Source: Bigelowiella natans CCMP2755 (lineage: Eukaryota > Cercozoa > Chlorarachniophyceae). From it: a DNA stretch of 28,477 bases. The position numbers and the translations under genes are program-made. Below are positions 20,370 through 28,477 of the stretch, piece after piece. A model generated the notes under the pieces. That model did no database searches and was not told the DNA's origin. It saw only the letters and a list, made by a program, of their open reading frames with translations. Numbering within the stretch: position 1 is the first letter of the stretch; every line of letters starts with the position of its first letter. The stretch spans positions 1 to 28,477 of the forward strand of contig ADNK01001119.1 in the NCBI GenBank assembly GCA_000320545.1, in the 5' to 3' direction.

Positions 20370-20884
20370 TGTGAGCGCGTAAGGGACTGACTTGGATAGC
20401 GTTCGAAACTGTCGTACAGATGCGAAAACGGGCTGCTTTCGACTTGGGAAGTCTGTGGGGAACCGGCTGCTCGGGTTTTATTTTCATCACCATTAGAGCC
20501 GCGGCTTGTACAAGCTCCTCGCTCTTGAAGCCGGCTAAAGTCTTTGTTTCTCCAGCGAATGAACTGCAGTAATACGATTAGTTAGCGATACAAGGAATAA
20601 GGTGGTAAAATCTCTCGCTTTGCTTGAGTGCCCTATTAAACTTAAATTAATGAGTTCAAGAAGGGCTGAAAAAACAACACGAATTTGCCGCATGATGATG
20701 ACTAGTTCGATAGCATTCTCGGCGTGCTTCAATCTCGCACAATAAGCTCCCAAAAAGTAAAATTGAATATTGTCAATATGAGGGTCGTGGGGAGTGGAAC
20801 TGACCATCCTATCTCCCGTAGGATTGGAATGACGATATCGTCAACCTGTTGCTCCTGATGAATCAATAATTGCGAAAAGTGCAT
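17252..20884 (-). CDS. CCDC22: CCDC22 homolog, Commander/CCC complex coiled-coil subunit
   Basis: Nine exons: 20884-20805, 20563-20392, 20229-20054, 19957-19795, 19636-19457, 19274-18980, 18696-18389, 18180-18098 and 17744-17252. All are GT-AG and in phase, giving 649 residues against about 627 in human CCDC22. The N-terminal calponin-homology-like domain (about 1-145) has VDDIVIPILREIG, KSEELVQAAA, ARFRICTTVSNAIQELGYQ and GYEKFLYP. A charged Gly-rich linker follows. The coiled-coil half (about 330-640) has LLPDAEENLKKLQ, DQWEKWRAPQIEKFR, YKQLVAELNKMPKSINRQVY, IRRIMDIMKNLDKQK and VEDTGRTKNEIRAYETQIEA, all in the CCDC22 order. With CCDC93 and COMMD proteins it recycles cargo from endosomes through Retriever and WASH. 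The start ATG at 20884 is the first in frame, but a short upstream exon is possible. Confidence 0.93.
17816..17892. repeat. compound (GT)n(GA)n microsatellite in a CCDC22 intron
   Basis: On the CCDC22 sense strand this reads (CT)n then (CA)n, the same order as the tract at 13751-13789. Confidence 0.95.
18030..18065. repeat. (TA)n microsatellite in a CCDC22 intron
   Basis: About 35 bases of alternating TA in intron 17745-18097, which also holds a (TTC)n tract at 17969-18000. Confidence 0.95.
18209..18232. repeat. poly-G (24) in a CCDC22 intron (C on the sense strand)
   Basis: The longest homopolymer in the window, about 30 bases upstream of the acceptor of the exon at 18180 on the sense strand, where it is a C tract. 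Confidence 0.95.
18315..18349. repeat. (TC)n microsatellite in a CCDC22 intron
   Basis: About 35 bases of TC on the + strand, in the same intron as the 24-base G run. Confidence 0.95.
18924..18951. repeat. (GTA)n trinucleotide repeat in a CCDC22 intron
   Basis: About nine GTA units in intron 18697-18979. Confidence 0.9.
19396..19424. repeat. (TA)n microsatellite in a CCDC22 intron
   Basis: About 28 bases of TA in intron 19275-19456. Confidence 0.95.
20319..20364. repeat. (GA)n microsatellite in a CCDC22 intron
   Basis: About 46 bases of GA on the + strand, reading CT on the sense strand, in intron 20230-20391. Confidence 0.95.
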
Positions 20885-21608
20885 TTTTAGTGTGGAATGA
20901 ACACTCGCCTTATTGTGCTATAAATTATCATATTCTACAGAAAGAACATGCAATGGAAGGTGAGAGTCGGGCATGCCATACCGCCATGATACGAGAAGGT
21001 GAGCACAGATCTAGGCAGGAGGGTCGGAGATTCAGCCTTAAATCTCAACATTCCATGAATCATTCAAATACTTTATCCTATATTCATCAATTACGACATG
21101 CAGTGATTCGTAAATTTCTCATCAAACTGGGATTCGCAAGGGCCAAAATTATCTCTCGTTGGCCTTTCCGTCTTGGAACGCCAAAGGAGGCTCCTGCGTT
21201 TTTAAGGAAAATAGCCTGCTATCTCGATGTTTGAATTGAGAGACTGAACATGGAAAGGTAGCTATTACTGTATGTCTTATATAAAAATTCGAGTATAATT
21301 CTTTGAATAAATGTTACTTACAGATATCCCCGGGCATTTACAGTCCAAATTTATGGCGGACCGCCTGTCAGACACCGTAATACAACAGAAAGCCTAGTCG
21401 TAGGCCTCCTCTCTATCATTGAGCACACGTCACGGGTCAGGGGAAGGCGTTGAGGGAAAACTTTGAGATCTTGATATTGCGGGAATACTCGGGGAAAAAG
21501 AGAGGGGAGCCGGAAAAAGGCACGGGCCTCTTCTCTCCTCGCCCACCTGCGCATTCTCGTCAGCAAAGAGTTCACAAATCCTGAAAGCACGAGAGAGATT
21601 TATTTAAT
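20885..21608. promoter_or_regulatory. divergent spacer, probable promoters of CCDC22 and the HCNGP gene
   Basis: About 720 bases between divergent starts. The open frame 20890-21234 (+) has no recognisable motif and no repeat content, and I treat it as chance. No microsatellite is present here. I could not identify core promoter elements. Confidence 0.45.
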
Positions 21609-22634
21609 ATGAAACCCGAAACTTCATCTTCATCTAAAATTGTGATTCAACGCAATGAGGGAAAAGAAATTACAGGATCCAACAAACGCAAGCACGGAGA
21701 AAGTGCTGAGGAGGGGCGCGCACGCAAAAAAGCAGCAAAAGCAGCTGCAAGTGGGACAGCTGCTCTATCAGCCCTTGGTCTTGGAACATATGGAGGATCA
21801 GACGATGACGAGGCATCAGAGGATGAGAATAATGGGGTGGCAGGTCTAGGTCTGCTCAGTTACGACTTCGAAAAGGAAGATGAAAAGGATGAGGAAGAGG
21901 AGGAGGACGATCCGGATGTGTTCGACATAACGAAGTCGAAATTCCGCCATCTGTTAGAATTGAACCTTTTGCCTCCTGAACCAACCGGTCGTGTCGAGCC
22001 AGGGATTCAACAAATTGTGGAAAAGCATGTAAACACAGTAAGCAACAAGAAAGACAAAAAGAACAAAAATAGTGCAGAGAATAAGAGACCGAGCGTGAAC
22101 GAGTCCCTGCGCTCGTTGAAGGGTTTCCACAATCCGTACATCCTACAGAAGGTGGCGGAAGAGTTCAAGATCTATCCAACAGGTTCTAACTACCCGCGCC
22201 ATCTATTCGATCCTCGCAGCATACCACTTAGAGACTTCTACGAGGAGGTAAGCAAGGCGCAGAAGGCCTACGAAGGGCAAAAGGCGTCATCGTCGCACGC
22301 ACAGCAGCAGCAGCAGCAAAAACAGCAGAAACAGGGATCACAAATAAAACCGATTGGAATCGGTGGCGGGCTCGTCCGAAACCACTCGGACTCCAGTGTG
22401 GCCCTGTTGTCGGCTCAAGCTCGCGTCGCTGCGGCGCGGAACTCTGCCGCTGCTGCTGCCGGCCTCGCCTTCCAGCGCGCCCGAAGCGTTGCTCAAGCTG
22501 TTGCACAGAAGGTTGGATCCGTGGGTGGCGTGCCCATCATCGCTCAGAACCCTGTGATCACGAACCCGAAGCTGCAGAGCATGATCGCGCAAATCCAGCT
22601 GCAAGTGAATAGGAAGAATAAGGGCGGTATCTAA
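21609..22634 (+). CDS. SAP30BP/HCNGP-like transcription and splicing regulator
   Basis: A single open frame of 341 residues without introns. The N-terminal third is basic then strongly acidic (DDDEASEDE near 65-73, EKDEEEEEDDPDVFD near 92-106). The conserved HCNGP region spans about 117-225: LNLLPPEPTGRVEPGIQQIV, SLRSLKGFHNPYILQKV, then TGSNYPRHLFDP and FYEEVSKAQKAYE. This matches human SAP30BP order (IPPEPPGRC, FRNPSIYEKLI, LGTNYPKDMFDP, YYEALAKAQK). Family members bind the SAP30/Sin3 corepressor and assist splicing of short introns through RBM17. A Gln-rich stretch (residues 232-243) and an Ala-rich tail (about 265-300) follow the domain. The lack of introns contrasts with neighbours and could be retrocopying or simple intron loss. 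Start at the first ATG of the frame. Confidence 0.88.
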   Translation: MKPETSSSSKIVIQRNEGKEITGSNKRKHGESAEEGRARKKAAKAAASGTAALSALGLGTYGGSDDDEASEDENNGVAGLGLLSYDFEKEDEKDEEEEEDDPDVFDITKSKFRHLLELNLLPPEPTGRVEPGIQQIVEKHVNTVSNKKDKKNKNSAENKRPSVNESLRSLKGFHNPYILQKVAEEFKIYPTGSNYPRHLFDPRSIPLRDFYEEVSKAQKAYEGQKASSSHAQQQQQQKQQKQGSQIKPIGIGGGLVRNHSDSSVALLSAQARVAAARNSAAAAAGLAFQRARSVAQAVAQKVGSVGGVPIIAQNPVITNPKLQSMIAQIQLQVNRKNKGGI

Positions 22635-23754
22635 AGGTCATCGTCTAATTCGACAATCACCACCGACGATAGTTGGTGGGGGCATGCGCGTAATGAATGA
22701 GCAGTAGTGTAGTCATTGTAAGGCGAACCTCCTGTACAGTAGTACGCCCTTTTCAGCTTTGGAAATATTAGCTCATATTTATGCAAGACGTGACCCCGCA
22801 TGTTTCTGTCAGCTTTCGTCATATGCCTATCCTTTGAACGTTCTTCGATTTTCCCCTACGACTCACTCATTTCCAACCATCGAACATCTTTCCCCCACCA
22901 TATCCCAAACTATCATTCCTGGCAAGCAAGATTATGAAATATAAATGAGCTTCATTTGACAAGGTATTTACATGAGTAGTCCAACACGATGAGATTGCGG
23001 AATCTGTTATATATTCGTAACAGCCAGTAAATACATGGATATGTACATGTATACTAGCGTATATATATCGTGGAGACTGCTATTTATATCTAGATCGACG
23101 GTTCATGTTTTGTGACACACAGCTTGTGTAAGCTAGCTAGCTAGTAAGCCTGAGTATTTAGTATATTAGTCTGCAAGCACGCTGCCCTTGATCTAGCACA
23201 ACCTCTCTAGCGAGATCTAGGAGATGGGAACATGCTAATTTGTGTTGCAAATGTGATGCGATGCTGTGTGAATTCTGCAGTCTATGGCGGCAGTACTAGC
23301 TAGCTAGCAGAGTACGTGGCGTGCCGCTGCGACATAGCAAATTTGTTTAGTGCATCGTGAATGTGCAACCTACGCAGCCATCCGTGGCTATCTCGGCTAC
23401 ATCGCGCTAGCTAGCTTGTGGCGCCTGCACACTGCTATCTTGACGAGGATTCGTCATGACATAATGTCTAGAATTCAGTGTGAGATGGATGTAATGAAGA
23501 TGTTAATAATTCAGTGTACACCACGTACACAATCTAGCAATGCCTACACAATGCGTTCCTGTTCCATGCAGCCCTAGAACTTGCGCCAATGTAACGCATC
23601 ATACACACGCTAGACACGGCTCACGAGCTCGATATGTTCAAGCTAAGCGCTGCTTAGCATCTAGCACCATAGCATGGCTGTTGAGTGCGGGCGTACACCA
23701 TCCTCTATCTAGTCGCAGATGATTCTATCGGCATGATCTCGCGTTGTCCACACA
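22635..23754. other. spacer between convergent genes, no gene seen
   Basis: This lies between the HCNGP gene (+) and NAT10 (-). No coding signal is seen. CTAGCTAGCTAG words occur at about 23132-23145, 23297-23309 and 23407-23416. An inverted copy of the dispersed repeat core lies at 23478-23498. Confidence 0.65.
23478..23498 (-). repeat. dispersed spacer repeat core, inverted copy E
   Basis: The reverse complement begins TTCATTACATCCATCTCACA, matching the core of copy A at 8369-8389 with one change. Confidence 0.55.
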
Positions 23755-24523
23755 TTAGTTTCCCTTACTATTCCTCTTCTTCTTTTTCTTCTTGCCGCTG
23801 CCACCGGCGGTGGCAGCCCCTCCCTTCCGCTTATTGGCCTTCTTCTTCTTCCTCCGATCAGGGTCAGTAGCTTGAATAGAAACGCTAGATACCGCAGCAC
23901 CATTCTTCGTGGCCTTCGCCCAGTCCTTATAAGTTCCTTGTACAGCGTATTGCTTCAAGTCTATGCTCTCCAGCATCGTCCGCTGCTTGTCACTGAGTTG
24001 TGAAGGGGGAGGAATAAGAAGTTCGCAGCTCACAGAGTCGGATCCATGGCGGATGTACGTATATCAACGGATGTGTTTGTGTGTTTAAGTCGCAGACAAC
24101 AAGATAGTGTGACTTTTTAATTAACAAGGCTGTGGAACACAATTGGCATGTGCTTTCGCTGGGACCCCTCCGAGCCTTCCTTCAAACATATCTATCATCC
24201 GCCGCTTACCGAATATCATCGAGAGCTTTGCCTCCACTCTGCTTGAGATCTGTGTCCAGCTTCGTCCGCACTGCCTTCATCGTCTTCTTCGCCTTTTCGG
24301 ATTCCTTAATGCCGCTCGCAACAGTGCTCTCCATGTCCTTTGCAGCGACTTTCTCCTCGAGAGACCGCAAAAACTTGGATATCTTCCGCATGCCTTCGTT
24401 TGGAAAGTTGGTGTAGCAGGAGCAAGTGAGGGGTAGGAGAAGGAAGGGGGGAACAAGACGAGACGAGAGAGGACGCAAGAACGAGACAATTGTTTTTAGT
24501 TTTTAGTGCTTTTCTTAACTTCT

Positions 24524-24562
<39 letters not shown>

Positions 24563-24778
24563 GAATTTCCTCTTTCTCTCTTGTCTCTTATCCTCCCACT
24601 CTAATGTGCAAACTCACTTTTGTTGAATAGGGCTAAAATCTGCATGTTTTCCAGCCGCAACAGCGCCTCGAGATCTTGCACACTCTATTGATATTATTGT
24701 GATCAGTCTTTTTTTTTTCCCAAACATACCGCACATATATAAACATAAACATGCATTTGGAAAACATACATTTACACA

Positions 24779-24818
<40 letters not shown>

Positions 24819-25258
24819 AACACACGCGCGCGCACATATATACTCCATATATTGTTTGATGCTAGTCGTGGTTACTCTGTGAAGGAAACATGATTGGGCC
24901 ACCCACCTTACACTGCAAGCCTATCCCCATGAGGATTGCACTCTGCGCCGCTGATAACGCCACGCCGGGAAGGCGTCGCTCGAAGAACAAGCGTGCACAG
25001 ATCGGAACAAGGTCCAAGACGAGGTGATAGTCCACCTGCCAGTGGAAGGATTTCGAGGATAATCAGAGATGCAGCAGCAAACATCTAATGAAAAGGACTA
25101 TATTTTTCTTAATTGATGGCCTGCGTTAACGCGGAGGCGGTGGTGGCGAGGGGGGGAGGGGGCATAGTGAAGAATGACCAGATTGCGCGAGTAGGACTCC
25201 AGCCGTTTCAAGTCGTATTTCGAGAAGTACCTGCAGAGAGAAGAAGTGGCAACGATCA

Positions 25259-25304
<46 letters not shown>

Positions 25305-25869
25305 TACACATACACATACACGCGCAAAATATTAAGAAAATATTATCTTTACAAAGCATTTAGAAACGAAACCATCGCTGCAGTCGCAAGAAGAATGGAT
25401 GGCAGTAATCACGAGAAGATCTCCGTGGTGTGATGATGATGATGATGATGATGATGATGTCGGGAAGAGAACAATCGGGAAGGAAGCATATACGATTGCG
25501 GCGCGGCCGTCATTTCACGGGAGAGGACCAAAAAGTGCATGCGCCGGTGTGTTTCGCGGAATAATCGTTGATTTGATTTATGAGCTCTATATCTACAGAT
25601 TACATATCAAGCGTTTCTCCTTGAATAGGCTGGCCGTATCCAGCCATGTCGTTAGTGCCGGCCCCGTAGTGCGCATTCTTCCCGTGAGAATGGTAGATCG
25701 TCAACGCCGTCTTCGAGTCGATGTTCTTGAACCCCCCGGCGAGGAGTGAAAGAAACCTACCGTCAATGGGGGCGGGGAATTATGATGGAGGAGGCGTGGA
25801 GAGGAGGAGAAGGAGGAGGAGGAGGAGGTTTCGAGGAGTGTTCAATGAGAGGAAGAATGCACAGCGTTG

Positions 25870-25941
<72 letters not shown>

Positions 25942-27899
25942 ACCCACCTTTTTTGGAAGTCCTTGGAGAAATTATCAAGCCATCCTTCACTGGGCATTAC
26001 ATCTGCGCTGGAGCGCTGCAGCGGTTTGATCATTATGCACGTGTGCTCCCCCGTCAGCTGATTCTTTGTCTGCCGGATGTAAACAGGCGTGAACCCGTTC
26101 TTCTCCCAGAACTTCAGCAGCGTGAGAGTGAGGCCTTTTTTTAAAGTGTAAAAATTCATATCTGTTTGTTTGTGTGTGTGTTTGTGTGCACGGTGTTATA
26201 GCTAATTGTACGCGGTAATCAGCCTAGTAAATTCGTGCAAGCAGCGAAGCGCAGTCGCCACTTAGATAACAACAGTCAATTGTACTACTACTTACTACTT
26301 GTACTACTACTACTACTACTACTACTACTGCTACTACTACTTACCGTAGGATACGCCAAGATAATGAAGAGCTTCCGGCGGTCTTTCTGTGAGTTTGATT
26401 AGCATCGGTTTCATCCCTTTCCTCGGCTTCAAGCTCTCCTCGAGCAAGGTCCGCGCTCCACGTTTTGCCTCATCGCTGCGGGCGGCGTTGTTGCTGCTGC
26501 TGCTGCTGCCGCTGTTGTCGTATTGCTTCGCATCTTCATCGAGGTTGATGATGTCCCCGGAGTAGTACGCAGTGAGCAGCTCGACGGCGCGAGTAGAGTA
26601 CCCTGAGGATGATAAGCAACATGCGCGGGACATTCAGTGACGGCAATGATGCGTTTGGTGACGGCGCTTGTATGTGATGTAATATCATTTTGATGATAGT
26701 CTGGTATTTGAAAGAGAAGGCCCACCCATCCGGTTCAGCTTCGGGTGCACGGCGATCCGCACGATGCGCGCTCCGGACAGGGACGGAAATCGGTCGTCTT
26801 GGAACTGCAGGTAGTAGTCGCGGCAGCAGGATGTTTGCTCAGTGTAAAGATGGTGATGATGATGGTGATGATGATGGTGATTATGATGATGGTGGTCTAA
26901 GAACAATATCTAGCATGGACAAACATACACACATACACGCGCGCGCGCGCGTGCGGCGCACATCTTACATAAGATCTTGCTTCACATTTGTGTATTGGTG
27001 GTGAGATGATGACCTGCTGTGACATGCACCACGGAATAAGATCGCCCGCCTCTCTCTTTCCCCTCGCCAAAGTCCTCTGGACAGATTTGCGATTGATTCT
27101 GCCCTCCAAGCACACCTGAAGGACGCACAGGATCTCCGGCAGTGTCCTCCCCTTTGGCTTCACAGGGCCAAGGAGCACGAACAACCTAGGAGGGGAGGGG
27201 AGGAGAGGAGAGACAGTCAGCTCAGCGCTAAGCATCATCAGGAAGAAGAAACAAGAGAGAGAGAAAGGGGGGGGGGGGGGGGGTGAAAGAGCGCACGGGA
27301 TGGTACAGCAACACTACTAATACTATTGCAGTAGTAGTGATTACCGGTGAGCAGGAGCGTCACTCATAAGCTGCAAGTCGTTAGGCGTATTCTTGTAGTG
27401 CGAGGAAACGTAAAGAGACATCATCTGCTGCAAGAACCGCTCAGCCGCGCGATGGAAGGAGAACAGGGTATCACGGTTCACGGCGTACAGTTGGCATTGA
27501 CTGGGGTGGGGCAGCCCGCTGGATATCTGGTGGAAATAGACAAACTGAATTAACCCAAAACAGCCATCGCCAGAAGATCGTCTGCGGAACGTTTATCTCT
27601 TCCGAGTCACGACGAAAGTACGATACAATAAAAATAAGGAGGGGGGGGGGGGCTTGGAACCAATTTAAGGTTTGTTAGGATGAGGATATTGATGATAAAT
27701 TGCAGTGGACGATATGACTAGATCAAGGGGGAAGTTGAAGATCTCATCACGGCTGCCAGGCAGGCGATGTAAAACAAGATCAGGGGGGAGGGGGGGGAGA
27801 GAACCTCAGGAACCGAGTCAGCGCAGTCGAGACACAGTAATCCTGTTGGGAATTATATTTTATATGTGTTTTAGTAATACACACACACACACACAAATA

Positions 27900-27936
<37 letters not shown>

Positions 27937-28051
27937 CATATTTTCACATAAATACTAAATATAAGAACTCATCATTAACAGCGTAATCGTCGTTCGGTCC
28001 TCGTTGCAAAAATCATCATCATCATCATCACCATCAGCATGATGACGACGA

Positions 28052-28082
<31 letters not shown>

Positions 28083-28477
28083 CATCAACAGCCAACCATT
28101 CAGCCATGCTTCAATCGGATCCTCTGCTTGGTAACGAATGGGTTCCTTGAGCTCCACCTGATAACACACACGACAACGACAACAACAACAACAACAACAA
28201 TATGCATCATCAATGATGATGATGATAAATAATCGCGGTCAGATAATTTGGCCGTGAAGAATGGCATTGACCTCTTTCAGCGTGCGACCGAGTCCTGATG
28301 TGGAAGAGGACGTTGCCCCTCCTTCCGTAGCAGCGCTGGATGACCGAGCACTGCTCTGCCCCCCTCCCTGAGACTGTGTTCGTAGCTGCTTCACCAGCTT
28401 CAGCGACAACGAGCGCCCTGTGCCTTCATATCCGTTGATTGTGGATGACATGAATACTAGGTAGTACCTACGGAAGG
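23755..28477 (-). CDS. NAT10: RNA cytidine acetyltransferase NAT10/Kre33, C-terminal two thirds (5' end outside window)
   Basis: Fourteen exons in view: edge-28272, 28157-28097, 27842-27805, 27526-27345, 27185-27014, 26804-26726, 26602-26345, 26134-25948, 25756-25604, 25230-25179, 25035-24907, 24684-24618, 24393-24210 and 24028-23755. All phases match, giving at least 671 residues. The first exon may start at 28467 after a CGTAG acceptor. Motifs follow NAT10 order: STINGYEGTGRSLSLKL (end of the helicase part), YAVNRDTLFSFH, SSHYKNTPNDLQLMSDAPAH, VCLEGRINRKSV, GDLIPW, FPSLSGARIVRIAVHP (acetyl-CoA site), GFTPVYIRQTKNQLTGEH, YDLKRLESYSRNL, GVALSAAQSAILMGIGLQCK, and ESIDLKQYAVQG. The tail is Lys-rich, fitting nucleolar targeting. 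The enzyme makes N4-acetylcytidine in 18S rRNA and, with a THUMP adaptor, in tRNA. The usual GYGSRA after the acetyl-CoA strand reads GYSTRA here. The N-terminal DUF1726 and most of the helicase lie right of the window. Confidence 0.95.
24527..24560. repeat. (TC)n microsatellite in a NAT10 intron
   Basis: About 34 bases of TC on the + strand within intron 24394-24617. Confidence 0.95.
24780..24834. repeat. (CA)n plus short (CG)n in a NAT10 intron
   Basis: CA run at 24780-24815 and a CGCGCG stretch near 24826-24833. Alternating purine-pyrimidine DNA of this kind can adopt Z-form. Confidence 0.9.
25261..25320. repeat. (CA)n microsatellite in a NAT10 intron
   Basis: Clean CA to 25295, then imperfect CATA units, in intron 25231-25603. 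Confidence 0.95.
25432..25459. repeat. (GAT)n trinucleotide repeat in a NAT10 intron
   Basis: About nine GAT units in the same intron as the CA tract at 25261. Confidence 0.9.
25870..25940. repeat. compound (GT)n(GA)n microsatellite in a NAT10 intron
   Basis: On the NAT10 sense strand it reads (CT)n(CA)n and begins only a few bases after the donor at 25947. Confidence 0.95.
26280..26340. repeat. (TAC)n trinucleotide repeat in a NAT10 intron
   Basis: Imperfect TAC units abutting the donor of the exon that ends at 26345. Confidence 0.9.
26847..26896. repeat. (GAT/GGT)n repeat in a NAT10 intron
   Basis: Imperfect trinucleotide tract in intron 26805-27013. The same intron carries (CG)n at 26938-26952. 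Confidence 0.9.
26938..26952. repeat. (CG)n tract, Z-DNA-prone
   Basis: About 15 bases of alternating C and G following imperfect CA units, in a NAT10 intron. Confidence 0.85.
27267..27283. repeat. poly-G (17) in a NAT10 intron (C on the sense strand)
   Basis: Seventeen G on the + strand in intron 27186-27344. A second run of 12 G lies at 27641-27652 in the next intron. Confidence 0.95.
27879..27934. repeat. (AC)n and (TA)n microsatellites in a NAT10 intron
   Basis: AC at 27879-27895 then TA at 27900-27934, in intron 27843-28096. Confidence 0.95.
28011..28081. repeat. (ATC)n and (GT)n microsatellites in a NAT10 intron
   Basis: ATC units at about 28011-28029 and GT at 28052-28081, next to the donor after 28097 on the sense strand. 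Confidence 0.95.
28172..28226. repeat. (CAA)n and (GAT)n repeats in a NAT10 intron
   Basis: CAA-type units at 28172-28200 and GAT units at 28211-28226 fill most of the 114-base intron 28158-28271. Confidence 0.9.

Noticed and set aside
20890-21234. 114-codon open frame on the + strand between CCDC22 and the HCNGP gene
   Set aside because: No recognisable motif or domain and no splice partners. It sits where both promoters should be.
21351-21590. 79-codon minus-strand frame upstream of the HCNGP gene
   Set aside because: Arg/Pro-rich with no conserved motif, and probably chance.
22228-22604. Minus-strand frames opposite the Gln/Ala-rich part of the HCNGP gene
   Set aside because: They are shadows of a well-supported coding frame with low-complexity codons.
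25098-26160. Minus-strand frames with long Ser-Leu, Thr-His or Cys-Val tails
   Set aside because: Real NAT10 exons run into intronic microsatellites here. The repeat parts are intron, as the phase-matched donors show.
1-28477. tRNA, rRNA, CRISPR, transposase or reverse transcriptase genes
   Set aside because: I looked for T-arm-like motifs, spaced direct repeats and typical mobile-element protein motifs and found none. The regular repeats are all microsatellites.
1-28477. A functional gene cluster or new defence-like system
   Set aside because: The recognised genes are mostly housekeeping eukaryotic genes with separate roles, mixed orientation and no shared regulation visible. Their closeness looks incidental.

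Overview
The window is nuclear DNA from an intron-rich eukaryote, most likely a free-living protist. Every gene but one or two has introns with GT-AG ends, exon phases join exactly, and there are no operons or Shine-Dalgarno sites. Microsatellites and long G or C homopolymers fill many introns and spacers. The gene set (CLEC16A-like, tetraspanin, CCDC22, NAT10, Dbp5-like helicase) is broadly eukaryotic. CCDC22 argues against an ordinary fungus or land plant. A cryptophyte-like alga would fit the style, but that is a weak guess.

Layout, left to right: 3' end of a CLEC16A/TT9-family gene (+, to 926); a tetraspanin (-, 1820-3044, five exons); a JmjC/cupin oxygenase (+, to 5402); a rhodanese plus dual-specificity phosphatase gene (+, 6685-7749, two exons); a divergent Dbp5-like DEAD-box helicase (-, 8623-11221, eight exons); an aldo-keto reductase (+, 11930-16077, about 17 exons); CCDC22 (-, 17252-20884, nine exons); an SAP30BP/HCNGP protein (+, 21609-22634, one exon); and the C-terminal two thirds of the RNA cytidine acetyltransferase NAT10/Kre33 (-, 23755 to the right edge, 14 exons in view). 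The exon models were built by hand from splice sites, codon phase and family conservation.

The genes do not form a pathway cluster. CLEC16A, tetraspanin and CCDC22 all concern endosomal membranes, while the helicase, NAT10, SAP30BP and perhaps the JmjC protein concern RNA or gene expression; their closeness is probably chance. Convergent pairs share spacers of about 0.9-1.2 kb, and divergent pairs share spacers of about 0.7 kb that probably hold both promoters.

I found no tRNA, rRNA, CRISPR array, transposase or reverse transcriptase. The most unusual items are a stop-free 120-nt intron and a poly-C/poly-G inverted pair inside the helicase gene, the divergence and AT-richness of that helicase, a dispersed short repeat family limited to spacers, reading frames that run into microsatellites, and the very high simple-repeat density. 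I see no convincing new multi-gene system.
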